Shown piece by piece: positions 53,537 through 62,936 of a stretch of 64,000 nt of DNA; positions within the stretch are counted from its first letter, which is position 1, and each line of letters starts with the position of its first letter. The notes below the pieces were generated by a model. The model searched no databases. It worked only from the letters and a program-made list of their open reading frames with translations, and was not told the origin of the DNA. Both the position numbers and the translations under genes were made by a program. The stretch covers positions 1,736,001 to 1,800,000 of the forward strand of contig NZ_CP007055.1 in the NCBI RefSeq assembly GCF_000517625.1. Reading direction: 5' to 3'. The DNA comes from Halostagnicola larsenii XH-48. Lineage in GTDB: Archaea; Halobacteriota; Halobacteria; Halobacteriales; Natrialbaceae.

Positions 53537-54043
53537 ATGAACATCTTCTGGCTCGACGACGACCCGCGGCTGGCCGCCCGCTATCATTGCGACCAGCACG
53601 TGAACAAGCTCCTCCTCGAGGCGGCCCAGGTCATGTGCACCGCGGCGCGGGAAAACGGCCTCGAGGCGGAGTTTCTCTACCGCCCGACCCACGTCGACCA
53701 CCCCGTAACCCGGTGGGCGAGCGAATCGCGAGCGAACTGGCTCCGACTCCGCGAGCACGCCGAAGCGCTCAACGCCGAATTCGTCGAGCGATACGACAAG
53801 GACGAGGATCACGCGAGCTGGCAGGTGATCGAGCAGATTGATCCCGACGAAATCGGGTTTCCGACGACGGAGCCGACCCCCCGCCCGCAGGCCATGCCCG
53901 ACGAATATTGCCGCGAAGATCCGGTCGAAGCCTATCGGGCGTACTACGCCGGCGAGAAGGCCGAGTGGGCCGAGTGGCAGTACACGGATCGTCCGCCGTG
54001 GCTCGAGGAGTATCAGGCAGCTCTCGAAAACGCCGAGGGATAA
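53537..54043 (+). CDS. Conserved HCDxHVxK-type protein
   Basis: The 168-residue protein begins MNIFWLDDDPRLAARYHCDQHVNKLLLEAAQ, a start that I recall from proteins common in phages and haloarchaea (LDxDPxxxAxxHCDxHVxK). No enzyme function is established. The HCDxH cluster could bind metal. Trp-rich C-terminal half (WAEWQYTDRPPWLEEY). The ATG is well placed and codon use is normal. It may have come from a virus long ago. Confidence 0.7.
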   Translation: MNIFWLDDDPRLAARYHCDQHVNKLLLEAAQVMCTAARENGLEAEFLYRPTHVDHPVTRWASESRANWLRLREHAEALNAEFVERYDKDEDHASWQVIEQIDPDEIGFPTTEPTPRPQAMPDEYCREDPVEAYRAYYAGEKAEWAEWQYTDRPPWLEEYQAALENAEG

Positions 54044-54103
54044 CGTAGCCGTTCGAAAACGTGGCGACCTACAGCAGCCGGTATCGAAACGCAGCGACGT
54101 GAT

Positions 54104-54481
54104 TCAGTCGTCCTCGAGAACCAGTCGGTCGCCGACCTCGACCGCGCTTGCGGTCCCCGCCGGAAGCTCGACGATCAGGTCCGCCGTCTCCTTTGCGAAC
54201 CCGCGCCAGGGTCGAAGCGTCTCCACGCGCCGGACGACATCGTCCTGAATCCAGACGACGTCGAGCGCCATGAAGACGAACAGCATGTGGATGTCTCGAG
54301 CCTTCGCGGTATCGTACGTAAACGCGAGTCCGTAGTCGTCGGGGATCGATCGCCTGAACATCAGTCCGCGGGTCTGGCTCACAAGGCCGTCCGCGATCTC
54401 GACATCGCTCGCGAGCGGGGTCCGCTCTCCGTCGGCGTGGTGGACGAGTCGCACGCCCTCGAGTCGATGCGGAGCCGTCAA
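54104..54481 (-). CDS. DUF192 family protein
   Basis: The 125-residue protein contains SQTRGLMFRRSIPDDYGLAF, DIHMLFVFMALDVVWI and ELPAGTASAVEVGDRL, the DUF192 pattern. The family has a known fold but no certain biochemical role. No signal peptide is present here, unlike many bacterial members, so it is cytoplasmic. Confidence 0.9.
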   Translation of the reverse strand: MTAPHRLEGVRLVHHADGERTPLASDVEIADGLVSQTRGLMFRRSIPDDYGLAFTYDTAKARDIHMLFVFMALDVVWIQDDVVRRVETLRPWRGFAKETADLIVELPAGTASAVEVGDRLVLEDD

Positions 54482-54542
54482 AAAGATTCTCGCCGCGTCG
54501 CCGCTCCGCTGCTTTCCGCTTGCCGAGTCGATACCTGAACCG

Positions 54543-55550
54543 TCAGTCGTCGGCGCTCGAGGCCGCCAGTTCCGACGGCGGCCCGCCGGAGAGTTCGTCG
54601 CGGTCGTGCGGGGCCTCGAAGTCGAGATCCGGACCGCGAGCGATGATTCTCGACGGCGTCACGTCCGGGTGGGTCGTGTAGTAGTGTTCCTTGATGTGGT
54701 TCATATTGACTGTCCGGGCGACGCCGGGCGTCTGGTAGAGGTCCCGAAGGTACGGCCAGAGGTTCTCGTATTCGCGGATGAACTGCACGTTACACATGAA
54801 GTGGGTGTGATAAACCTGGTCGAACCGAACGAGCGTCGTGAACATGCAGATGTCGGCCTCCGTGAGCCGGTCGCCGGCGAGGTAGCGCCGGTCGGAAAGC
54901 GCCTCGTCCCACTCCTCGAGCGCGCCGAAGAGGTCGTCGATGGCCTCGTCGTAGGGCTCCTGTTCGGTGGCAAAGCCCGCCCGGTAGACGCCGTTGTTGA
55001 TCGGCTCGTAGATGTCGTCGATGATTCGGTCGACCTCGTCTCGGTATCCCTCCGGATAGAGGTCGACATCCCGGTTCGCGACGTCGTCGAACTCGGTGTC
55101 GAGCATCCGCAGGATTTCTCGAGACTCGTTGTTGACGATGGTCTCCTCGTGCGTGTCCCAGAGGACGGGCACCGTCACGCGACAGGTCGCGTCCGGATCG
55201 GCGCGAACGTAGAGTTCTCGCAGGTAGTCCGAATCGTACAGGTGATCGGGCGTACAGCCCGCTTTCTCCGGCGTGAACTGCCAGCCGTCTTCGTCGCGGT
55301 AGGGATCGACGACAGACACCGAAATCGCGTCCTCGAGTCCCTTCATCGCGCGGACGAGCAGCGTTCGGTGAGCCCACGGACAGGCGTAGGAAACGTACAG
55401 GTGGTACCGGCCCGCCTCCGGCTGGAATCGGGCGTCGGGATCGTCTCGAATTTCGTTCCGAAAATTCGTCTCCTGTCGTTCGAACGAACCGTCGTCCCCC
55501 GTCGTTTCGTACGCGTCGGTCCGCCACTCCCCGTCGACGAGTTTGTTCAT
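54543..55550 (-). CDS. Xi-class GST-like enzyme (glutathionyl-hydroquinone reductase type)
   Basis: The 335-residue protein has the Xi-class active site YACPWAHRTLLVR in a thioredoxin-like N-terminal domain and the helical C-terminal domain (LFGALEEWDEALSDRRYLAGDRLTEADICMF). These enzymes remove glutathione from quinol conjugates. Haloarchaea use gamma-glutamylcysteine rather than glutathione, so the real thiol partner is probably different. The ATG at 55550 is chosen, since the nine codons before it are not conserved-looking. Confidence 0.9.
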   Translation of the reverse strand: MNKLVDGEWRTDAYETTGDDGSFERQETNFRNEIRDDPDARFQPEAGRYHLYVSYACPWAHRTLLVRAMKGLEDAISVSVVDPYRDEDGWQFTPEKAGCTPDHLYDSDYLRELYVRADPDATCRVTVPVLWDTHEETIVNNESREILRMLDTEFDDVANRDVDLYPEGYRDEVDRIIDDIYEPINNGVYRAGFATEQEPYDEAIDDLFGALEEWDEALSDRRYLAGDRLTEADICMFTTLVRFDQVYHTHFMCNVQFIREYENLWPYLRDLYQTPGVARTVNMNHIKEHYYTTHPDVTPSRIIARGPDLDFEAPHDRDELSGGPPSELAASSADD

Positions 55551-55647
55551 AGCTTCTCGTAGGACGTCCAGACACAAAACGAGGCGGCGACATCGGTGTT
55601 ACCGAGCCGGCTCGAGTCGGTAGCGGAAACTGCATCGACCTCGAGCG

Positions 55648-55685
55648 ACCACAGCCGTCTCGAGGTACCACAACCGTCTCGAGGT
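55648..55685. repeat. Two tandem copies of a 19-bp unit
   Basis: ACCACAGCCGTCTCGAGGT (55648-55666) is followed by ACCACAACCGTCTCGAGGT (55667-55685), one mismatch, and a weaker third echo (ATCACAG ... CGAGGT) up to about 55710. They sit upstream of pelA on the plus strand, 65 bp before its ATG, and could bind a regulator. Confidence 0.7.
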
Positions 55686-55749
55686 ATCACAGATTACAAC
55701 ATCGCGAGGTATCGCAGAGCACTTACCCACCCCCGCGGAAGACACGCCC

Positions 55750-56817
55750 ATGCAGATCAAGAGCCGGGAGCAGGTCGAAGGCGGCCGCGAGCGCGTCGAG
55801 GTCGTCCCCGAGAGCATCGACGATCTCTGGCACTTGCAGTACGTCCTAGAGCCCGGCGACCGCGTCGCGGGCGATACGACGCGTCGAATCCAGCGAAACG
55901 ACGAGCAGATGCGGGATACGGGCGGCGAGCGCGAGCCGATGTGGGTCGCCATCGCCGTCGAGGATATCGAGTTCCACAAGTTCGCCAACCGCCTGCGCGT
56001 CGGCGGCGAAATCGTCGCCTGTTCGCGCGAGGACCAGCTCGGTTTTCACCACACGTTAAACGTCGAGGAGCGCGACGAACTCTCGATCGAGAAGTACTTC
56101 AAACCGGATCAGGAGGCCCGCCTCGAGGAGGCCGAGGAGGCGACCGAGAATCCGGACGTCGCTATCGCCACGGTCGAGGAAGGGGCCGCCCACGTCCACA
56201 CCGTCGCCCAGTACGGCACCGAAGAGCGCGCGACGATCACGGGGCCGACCGGCAAAGGTGACTTCGCGCGCGACCGCTCGGAGCTGTTCGACGAACTTGC
56301 GGCGGTGCTCTCGCGGATGGACGTCGACGCGATCATCCTCGCCGGACCCGGCTTTACCAAGCAGGATGCGCTCAAACACTTCGAGAAGAACAACGCCGAT
56401 CTGACCGATCTGATCACCATGGTCGACACCTCCGCGGTCGGCGACCGCGGCGTTCACGAAGTGCTCAAGCGCGGCGCGGTTGCGGACGTCCAGCAGGAGA
56501 CCAGAATCGAGAGCGAGGCCGAGGCCATCGACGAACTCACCCGGCGGATCGCCGACGGCGCGAAGGCGGCCTACGGACCCGAAGAAGTCAACAAAGCCGC
56601 GGAGTACGGCGCGATCGAGGAACTGCTGATACTCGACGACAAACTCCGGAAGGAACGCGGCCCCGACGGCGAGTGGGCGCTCGAGGTCGACGACATCGTC
56701 CGCACCGCAGAACAGAAAGGCGGCGAGGTGACCGTCTTCTCGAGCGAGTTCCCGCCGGGCCAACAGCTCTCGAACCTGGGCGGGATCGCGGCGCTGTTGC
56801 GGTATCGACTCGAGTGA
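55750..56817 (+). CDS. pelA: mRNA surveillance protein pelota
   Basis: The 355-residue protein matches archaeal aPelota/Dom34: N-terminal Sm-like domain ([22 protein letters not shown]), a central eRF1-like domain ([18 protein letters not shown]) and C-terminal domain ([26 protein letters not shown]). It lacks the GGQ motif, as expected. It rescues stalled ribosomes with ABCE1. Normal length. Confidence 0.95.
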   Translation: MQIKSREQVEGGRERVEVVPESIDDLWHLQYVLEPGDRVAGDTTRRIQRNDEQMRDTGGEREPMWVAIAVEDIEFHKFANRLRVGGEIVACSREDQLGFHHTLNVEERDELSIEKYFKPDQEARLEEAEEATENPDVAIATVEEGAAHVHTVAQYGTEERATITGPTGKGDFARDRSELFDELAAVLSRMDVDAIILAGPGFTKQDALKHFEKNNADLTDLITMVDTSAVGDRGVHEVLKRGAVADVQQETRIESEAEAIDELTRRIADGAKAAYGPEEVNKAAEYGAIEELLILDDKLRKERGPDGEWALEVDDIVRTAEQKGGEVTVFSSEFPPGQQLSNLGGIAALLRYRLE

Positions 56818-56923
56818 CGCGATAGAGACGAGAGCGCTGACCGCGAACAGACCGGAACGCTGACCGCCCGCCCGCTCGAGCGAAAGCCGATCGATTCTCC
56901 TTGCTCGAGCGAAACGGTCGTGT

Positions 56924-57121
56924 ATGGACAAACGCTCACGACTCATCGTCGGAACCATTTGGATCGCGGTCGCGTGTATCATGGCGACCACGCTCGAGCC
57001 GAGCGTGCCGACCACGGTGGTCGAGTTGTTGCGGGTGTTCGTCGTCCTGATGGCGCTGTTTCTGGGTTTCATTTACCTGTTCGATCCGCGCGGCCTGATC
57101 ACCGAACGGCGGTTTCACTGA
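56924..57121 (+). CDS. Small two-helix membrane protein
   Basis: The 65-residue protein has two hydrophobic helices (IVGTIWIAVACIMATTL and VVELLRVFVVLMALFLGFIYLF) with a short loop and a basic end. It is not recognised. Size, codon use and a clear membrane pattern support it as a gene. Confidence 0.6.
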   Translation: MDKRSRLIVGTIWIAVACIMATTLEPSVPTTVVELLRVFVVLMALFLGFIYLFDPRGLITERRFH

Positions 57122-57198
57122 CTGCAGAACAGCGATTTCACTGATCGAAGCTCGAGTCGAGCAGTCGAACCGCGGAAAACCACCCCGAGAATCGAACC

Positions 57199-58731
57199 TC
57201 AGTCGTCGGCCATCGCGAGGGCCTGTCGGTCGGACTCGAGGAGCCGATCGAGCGCGTCGACCATCGCCTCGACGCTGGCGCGGGTGATGTCGGCCTCGCT
57301 GCGGGCGACGGTGACGGTGCGGTCGTCCCGAGACATCGTGACTTCGACGGTCACGACGGCGTCGGTGCCGCCCGTGACCGCGTCGACGTGATAGGACTCG
57401 AGTTCGGCGTCGGCCGCCGAGCCGAGCGCCTCGCGGACGGCGGAGACAGCGGCGTCGACCGGTCCGGAGCCGGTGCCGCTGGCGACGCGTTCCTCGCCAC
57501 CGACGTCGAGGCGAACGCTCGCGGTCGGGATCGGACCCCCGCTGGTCGCGGCGATGTCGACCAGTTCGACGACGCGTTCGCGCTCGGTCCCGGTGACGTC
57601 CTCGGCGATGGCCAGCAGGTCCGCGTCCGTCACGTGTCGGCCGCGGTCGCCGAGTTCGGTCACCCGCGTCGCGATGTCGGCGACCTCGTCGTCGCCCGCG
57701 TCGACGTCGTGTTCCTCGAGCGCGGCTTTCACGCCTGCACGGCCGGCGTGTTTCCCGAGCGCGAGTCGCCGCTCGCGGCCGACGGTTTCGGGCTCGTAGG
57801 GCTCGTACATCTTGTCGTCCTTGAGCGTGCCGTCGGTGTGGATGCCGCTCTCGTGGGTGAAGGCGTTCTCGCCGATCACGGCTTTGTTCGGTGCGAGCGG
57901 GATGCCGGTCGCGCGAGAACAGACCTGTGCCAGATCGTACACCTCCTTGAGTTCGAGCGTCTCGACGCCGTAGACGTGCTCAAGCGCGATGGCGACCTCC
58001 TCTAAGGCGACGTTACCAGCCCGCTCGCCGAGTCCGTTGACGGTGCAGTGAACGAGATCGGCACCGGCGGAGATGGCAGACAGGGCGTTCGCGACGCCCA
58101 GTCCGAGGTCGTCGTGGGTGTGTGCGCTGACCGGGCCGAGTTCGGCGAGCCGCGAGACGGCCTCGGCGGTGCGTTCCGGGCCAGTGTGGCCGACGGTATC
58201 GGCGAAACAGGTTCTGTCGGCACCGGCGTCGAGCGCGGTCTCTGCCAACGTCTCGAGGTAGTCGAGATCCGCGCGCGAGCCGTCCTCGCCGATGACCTCG
58301 ACCCAGAGGTCGTGGTCTTTCGCGTAGGAGACCAACTCTGCGGTCTTCTCGAGGTTGTCCTCCCGAGAGGTCCCGACTTTCCCCTCGACGTGTCGGTCGC
58401 TCGCCGGCACGACGAGGTGGATTCCGTCGACATTACAATCGAGCGCGAGGTCGATGTCCGACTGAATCCCGCGGCAAAAACTCGTCACGCGAGCGTCGAG
58501 ATCGAGGTCGGTGACCCGAGAGATCGCCTGTCGTTCGCCCGCGCCGGTACAGGCGCTGCCAGCCTCGATAACCGAGACGCCCGCCCGCTCTAACGCGCGA
58601 GCGATCTCGACTTTTTCGTCGGGCGAGAGCGAGACGCCGGGTGCTTGTTCGCCATCGCGGAGTGTGGTATCGAGAAGGCGGACGGTACGATCGGACGGAA
58701 TCGTCTGTTCGGGGGAGTGTGTTACGGGCAA
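57199..58731 (-). CDS. 2-isopropylmalate synthase / (R)-citramalate synthase
   Basis: The 510-residue protein has the HMGL-type catalytic domain (RLLDTTLRDGEQAPGVSLSPDEK, HTHDDLGLGVANALSA, NGLGERAGNVALEE) and the C-terminal LeuA dimer/regulatory domain. It condenses acetyl-CoA with either 2-ketoisovalerate (leucine path) or pyruvate (isoleucine path via citramalate). Haloarchaea have both paralogues. This lone gene, not in a leuBCD/ilv cluster, more likely is CimA. The only in-frame start is TTG at 58731: no ATG or GTG exists back to the in-frame stop about 110 bases upstream. Confidence 0.85.
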   Translation of the reverse strand: MPVTHSPEQTIPSDRTVRLLDTTLRDGEQAPGVSLSPDEKVEIARALERAGVSVIEAGSACTGAGERQAISRVTDLDLDARVTSFCRGIQSDIDLALDCNVDGIHLVVPASDRHVEGKVGTSREDNLEKTAELVSYAKDHDLWVEVIGEDGSRADLDYLETLAETALDAGADRTCFADTVGHTGPERTAEAVSRLAELGPVSAHTHDDLGLGVANALSAISAGADLVHCTVNGLGERAGNVALEEVAIALEHVYGVETLELKEVYDLAQVCSRATGIPLAPNKAVIGENAFTHESGIHTDGTLKDDKMYEPYEPETVGRERRLALGKHAGRAGVKAALEEHDVDAGDDEVADIATRVTELGDRGRHVTDADLLAIAEDVTGTERERVVELVDIAATSGGPIPTASVRLDVGGEERVASGTGSGPVDAAVSAVREALGSAADAELESYHVDAVTGGTDAVVTVEVTMSRDDRTVTVARSEADITRASVEAMVDALDRLLESDRQALAMADD

Positions 58732-59190
58732 GAGTGATGAACTGCGATTTTCAGAATCGCGGAATTTCGCATCCAGCCGGGTCGCCCCGACTTCCTCTAT
58801 CCTCGTCGTTCGGCGTTGAGATGGTATCTCGTGCCATTATACAGGGACAATCGGATAGGGAGAACTTAAAGCCGCCGATGATGACATACGTTCGTCGCGC
58901 TATCATCGACTAGACGCGCCGTTTCGATCTCAGCAAAGTGGGGATCGCGTCGAACTGTGTCGAATCGCGTCGGATCGTCTCGTCTCGATTCGATTGGACC
59001 TCGCGTCGAAACTCGCATCGAATCGTTCCATCGATCGCCCGTTGAATTCTAGACGACTGCGCCTCGAACGGCTTCCGATCGGCAAAACGATACTATATAA
59101 ATATACCTCCGATATTTCGGGAAAACGCAATACGGAACCGGGGCTCGTGCGGGACAACTCTTATGTAGAAGCAGTCGCTTACTTTATCTC
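58732..59190. other. Divergent intergenic region
   Basis: These 459 bp between the LeuA/CimA gene and the XRE regulator have no gene. Minus-strand GTATAATGG near 58840 and TTTAAG near 58865, and plus-strand AT-rich stretches near 59090, are candidate promoter elements. An open frame without start codons runs upstream of the LeuA/CimA TTG. Confidence 0.5.
59160..59167 (+). promoter_or_regulatory. TATA-like box for the XRE regulator
   Basis: CTTATGTA is centred about 28 nt before the ATG at 59191, the spacing for leaderless transcription. Confidence 0.5.
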
Positions 59191-60162
59191 ATGTCCCGAT
59201 CCGCACTGGTCGGCAACGTCACCGCGATGCTCGAGGACGCGGACTTTGTGGTAAGCGACCGGTGTGCGATTCGACCGAAGAGTTTCGATATCGCAGCACG
59301 CCGCGGCGACGACTTACTGCTCGTCAAAATCCTCGGCAACATCGACGCGTTCAATCGAGCGACCGGCCACGAGATGCAACGGCTCGGCACCTACCTTCAC
59401 GCAACGCCGCTGGTCATCGGCCTGCGAAGCCGCGACGAAGACCTCAAACCCGACGTCGTCTACTTCCGACACGGCGTTCCGGTCTTCAGCCCGGATACGG
59501 CCTACAACCTGTTCATCGAGGGCGTGCCGCCGCTGATCTACGCCGCGCCCGGCGGCCTGTACGTCAACATCGACGGCGACTTGCTCGCCGACGAGCGCGA
59601 AAACCGCGACTGGAGTCTCGGCCGCCTCGCGAACGAACTCGGCGTCTCTCGGCGCACCGTCTCGAAGTACGAAGACGGCATGAACGCCTCCATCGAGGTC
59701 GCGATGGCCTTAGAGGAACTGTTCACCTCCGAGCTCACCAGTCCAGTCGACGTCCTCGAGGGAGCAGAAGATATCCACGAAAGCGACTCGACCCCCGAGG
59801 ACCCGGCTGCCGACCCCGACGACGAGGAGGTCGTCGCGGTACTGTCGAAAGCCGGCTACAGCGTCCACCCGACTCTCAGATCCCCGTTCAAGGCGATAAG
59901 CGAGGATCAAGACGACGGCGACAACGAGGTCGTGCTGACCGGTCACTCGGAGTTTACGAAAGCGGCCGAAAAGCGCGCCCGGATCATGAGTTCGATTGGG
60001 CAAGTAACCCGAACGCACTCCGTCTACGTCGTCGACAGAGCCAAGCGCGACGCCGTCGACGGTACGGCGCTGGTCGAACGCGACGAACTCGAGGATCTCC
60101 GCGAAGCAGACGACCTGCGCGACGTGATCCGCGACCGGGCGGAGCGCGAAGAGGTCGCCTGA
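59191..60162 (+). CDS. HTH (XRE-type) transcriptional regulator
   Basis: The 323-residue protein belongs to the archaeal COG1395-type regulators. The N-terminal half is a ligand/nuclease-like domain ([22 protein letters not shown]). The XRE helix-turn-helix is at about 141-175 ([18 protein letters not shown]). The C-terminal half, residues 225-323, is a second sensor part. It probably controls its own or the downstream mch gene. The target is not visible. Confidence 0.85.
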   Translation: MSRSALVGNVTAMLEDADFVVSDRCAIRPKSFDIAARRGDDLLLVKILGNIDAFNRATGHEMQRLGTYLHATPLVIGLRSRDEDLKPDVVYFRHGVPVFSPDTAYNLFIEGVPPLIYAAPGGLYVNIDGDLLADERENRDWSLGRLANELGVSRRTVSKYEDGMNASIEVAMALEELFTSELTSPVDVLEGAEDIHESDSTPEDPAADPDDEEVVAVLSKAGYSVHPTLRSPFKAISEDQDDGDNEVVLTGHSEFTKAAEKRARIMSSIGQVTRTHSVYVVDRAKRDAVDGTALVERDELEDLREADDLRDVIRDRAEREEVA

Positions 60163-60330
60163 TCGTCAATTTCGGCCGATCGAGTCGGAGACGATATTCT
60201 GCCACCCAACCCACCGCTTCGCAACTCCGAAGCGGCGCAGCGATGAACGGATCCGAACGCAAGACACGTGTCAGCCGTTTCGGGGTTCGAACTGATAAAC
60301 TGTTTTAGGGAGGCAGGTGAAGCGAAACCC

Positions 60331-61263
60331 ATGGAGAGCCTCAACCGAATGGCGATCGAACTCGTCGACGAAGCCCTCGAGTACGCCGAAGAGTTGAACA
60401 TCGGCGGCTACGACCTCGAAAACGAGTCGACGGTCCTCGACTTCGGCATCGACTTCGACGGCGGGATCGAAGCCGGACTGTTGTTGACCGAGATCCAGAC
60501 CGCCGGCCTGGCGACCCCGAGCACCGAGCTGGGCGAAATCGGCGACGCACCGGTACCCTACGTCGATCTCTCGACCGACCAGCCGGCGCTCGCGCTGCTT
60601 TGCTCGCAGAAGGCGAGTTGGGAACTCACGACCGACGATTTCGACGGTCTCGGCAGCGGCCCCGCTCGAGCGCTGGTCGCCGAGGAGACGGAGTTTCGAC
60701 AGATGGGCTACACCGACGCGTTCGACCTCACCGCGCTCGCGGTCGAAACCGACGAGCAGCCGACGGAAGCGGCGGCGGCACAGGTCGCAGACTTCGCGGA
60801 GGTCGAAACGAGCGGCGTCTTCTTGCTCGCCTATTCGACCGGGAGCCTCGTCGGGAGCGTAACGAGCGCGGCCAGAGCGGCCGAACTGGCGACCTTCCGG
60901 CTGACAGAACTGGGCTACGATCCGCGAGACATCGTCTCCGCAAGCGGACGGGCACCGGTCGCGCCGGTCGCCGGGGACGAAGGGGAGGCGATCGCCCGGA
61001 CGAACGACGCGCTGGCCTACGGCGGCACGGCACACCTCGTCGTCCGCGAGGATGCGGACGTCTTCGAGCACGTTCCCTCGACGGCCGCCGACGAGCACGG
61101 CCGCCCCTTCGCCGAAATCTTCGACGACCTCGAGTGGGACTTCTCGGAGGTCCCCGCCGACCTGTTCGCGCCTGGAAAGGTGACGATCGACGTGCTGGGC
61201 GGTCCGACGTACGTCGTCGGCGAAACGAACGAATCCCTACTCGTCGAGTCGTTCGACCTGTAG
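60331..61263 (+). CDS. mch: Methenyl-tetrahydromethanopterin cyclohydrolase
   Basis: The 310-residue protein begins MESLNRMAIELVDEALEYAEEL and has AGLLLTEIQTAGLATPS, SGPARALVAEE and GYDPRDIVSASGRAPVAPVA, all typical of Mch. It opens methenyl-H4MPT to formyl-H4MPT in methanogens. In haloarchaea the cofactor is probably a folate- or pterin-type C1 carrier. The first Met at 60331 matches the family and is preceded by an AGGCAGGTGA stretch. Confidence 0.92.
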   Translation: MESLNRMAIELVDEALEYAEELNIGGYDLENESTVLDFGIDFDGGIEAGLLLTEIQTAGLATPSTELGEIGDAPVPYVDLSTDQPALALLCSQKASWELTTDDFDGLGSGPARALVAEETEFRQMGYTDAFDLTALAVETDEQPTEAAAAQVADFAEVETSGVFLLAYSTGSLVGSVTSAARAAELATFRLTELGYDPRDIVSASGRAPVAPVAGDEGEAIARTNDALAYGGTAHLVVREDADVFEHVPSTAADEHGRPFAEIFDDLEWDFSEVPADLFAPGKVTIDVLGGPTYVVGETNESLLVESFDL

Positions 61264-61294
61264 CCGTACGGTTCACACTGATACTCATATCGCT

Positions 61295-61750
61295 ATGCGA
61301 TTCAAACCTGTCCCCGAACCGCCCGCCGAACTCGCGGACGTGGCGACGATTCGAGCGGCGGTTCCGGCGACGCCCGACGAGGATATAGATTGCTGCGCTC
61401 GGCTGATCGACCGTACACGCATTTCCGATCGCGACGAGGCGGCGACCTGGCTGACCTACCTCCGGGCGCTCGAGTTGGCGACTGACGAGCCCGCGGGGTT
61501 CGCCCGGACGTCGATGGGCATCGATCCCGAGCGGCTTCGAACGGCGTTTCTCGAGCGGGTCGTCGGAACCGAGGCGGTCCTCGAGACGCTCGAGGCGACC
61601 GATCGACCGCTCGAAGCCCGCGAAGTGTCCACTCGGGTTCGAAGCCGGAACCGCGTCGAGAAACCCCTCGAGCGCACCGATCGCATTCTCGAGTGGGCTG
61701 TGCTCCTCGAACTCGCCGATAGCGAGGGAGGGCAGTATCGCCCGCGGTAG
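61295..61750 (+). CDS. Haloarchaeal hypothetical protein
   Basis: The 151-residue soluble protein is not recognised. It is largely helical and resembles a winged-helix-type or regulator scaffold at its C-terminus (LEATDRPLEAREVSTRVRSRNRVEKPLERTD). A CC pair occurs at about residues 33-34. It directly follows mch (31 bp apart) and may share its transcript. Confidence 0.65.
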   Translation: MRFKPVPEPPAELADVATIRAAVPATPDEDIDCCARLIDRTRISDRDEAATWLTYLRALELATDEPAGFARTSMGIDPERLRTAFLERVVGTEAVLETLEATDRPLEAREVSTRVRSRNRVEKPLERTDRILEWAVLLELADSEGGQYRPR

Positions 61751-61789
61751 CTAGCTTTTTGAGAGATTCGACGCAACCAGTTGCTATCG

Positions 61790-62476
61790 ATGAGCGACGC
61801 AATCACGGCGATCTGCTTCGACCTCGACGACACGCTCTGTACGTACACCCAGCGCGGCGAGGATATTCTCGAGTCAGCGTTCGATCGCGCGGGCGTGGAG
61901 CCGCTGTTTTCGATCGGTGCGTTTCACAACCGGTACGTGGACTACCTCGAGGAAAGCGACGGAATCGAAACGCTCCGTCGAGCGTGCTTCGCCGATCTCG
62001 CGGTCGAGGCCGGACACGACCCGGAAACCGGACACGCGGTCGCGAACGCGTTCGCGAGCATCCGAGACCAGACGAGCGTCGGTCTCCTCCCCGGCGCCAG
62101 CGCCGCGGTGTCGGCGCTCGGCGAGGAGTACGGACTCGGACTGATCACCAACGGCGCGCCCGAAATGCAACGGGCAAAACTCGAGGCGATTGGGCTCGCG
62201 GAGTCGTTCGAAACGGTGGTCTACGCGGGCCACGAGACGCGAGCCAAACCCGATCCCGAGCCGTTCGAGGTCGCTCTCGAGGCGCTCGAGGCCGACCCGG
62301 AACACAGCGTCTACGTCGGGAATTCGTTCGAGTCAGACGTTGCTGGAGCCCACGCCGCGGGAATGCGGCCGGTGTGGGTGCCGACAAGTGGCGCGGCTGA
62401 GACGGTTCCGGAATCGGGACCGAACCCCGAGCACGTCCTCGAGTCGCTCGCAGAATTACCACCGGTGCTTCGATAG
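61790..62476 (+). CDS. HAD-superfamily hydrolase
   Basis: The 228-residue protein has the HAD motifs FDLDDTLC (nucleophile Asp), LITNGAPEMQRAKL, and AKPDPEPFEVALEAL followed by VYVGNSFESDVAGAHAAGM. This is the phosphoglycolate phosphatase-like group. The substrate is unknown. The ATG at 61790 starts the conserved part. Confidence 0.9.
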   Translation: MSDAITAICFDLDDTLCTYTQRGEDILESAFDRAGVEPLFSIGAFHNRYVDYLEESDGIETLRRACFADLAVEAGHDPETGHAVANAFASIRDQTSVGLLPGASAAVSALGEEYGLGLITNGAPEMQRAKLEAIGLAESFETVVYAGHETRAKPDPEPFEVALEALEADPEHSVYVGNSFESDVAGAHAAGMRPVWVPTSGAAETVPESGPNPEHVLESLAELPPVLR

Positions 62477-62534
62477 CAGCGACCGTCCCGCTCGAGTCGG
62501 CCCGCTTTTGTCCGCGGCCCGCGAGTTCGAGATA

Positions 62535-62912
62535 ATGACCGACCACGCGATCAATTTTACTGCACTTCTCGAGGAGGTACGAGCGTTCGACGAGCACGGC
62601 GAGTCGAACGACATCGTGACCGTAAGCGGGGACGACCCGTTCGCCGTCTGTCAGTCGCTCTTTCGACGACTCGGCGATCGGACAGCGACGGATCGATGTG
62701 AGTTCGTCATGAGCCACACCGTCCGTCGAGAACTCGAGCGCACGCTCGTCCGGGGCGAACCGACGATCGGAACCGAGCCGTTTCTCGAGCGCCAGATCCG
62801 AACGGACGTTTCGATGCCCGACGACGTAATTCTATTCGCGGACTTCGACGCGATCACGCTCGGCGGTACGGTTCTGGAGCCGGACGCAGTCGGCCTCGGG
62901 GAATCCGCGTAG
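62535..62912 (+). CDS. Conserved hypothetical protein
   Basis: The 125-residue acidic protein begins TDHAINFTALLEEVRAFD and continues with alternating strands and helices (VTVSGDDPFAVCQSLF, DDVILFADFDAITLGGT). It is not recognised. The ATG at 62535 is chosen since the upstream open frame is shadow sequence inside the HAD gene. It lies 58 bp after that gene on the same strand. Confidence 0.55.
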   Translation: MTDHAINFTALLEEVRAFDEHGESNDIVTVSGDDPFAVCQSLFRRLGDRTATDRCEFVMSHTVRRELERTLVRGEPTIGTEPFLERQIRTDVSMPDDVILFADFDAITLGGTVLEPDAVGLGESA

Positions 62913-62936
62913 TTCAGTAAGACCGCAGCGATCGGC

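Noticed and set aside
53390..53812. 140-codon minus frame opposite the HCDxH gene
   Set aside because: Antisense shadow of the conserved gene at 53537, with no motif of its own.
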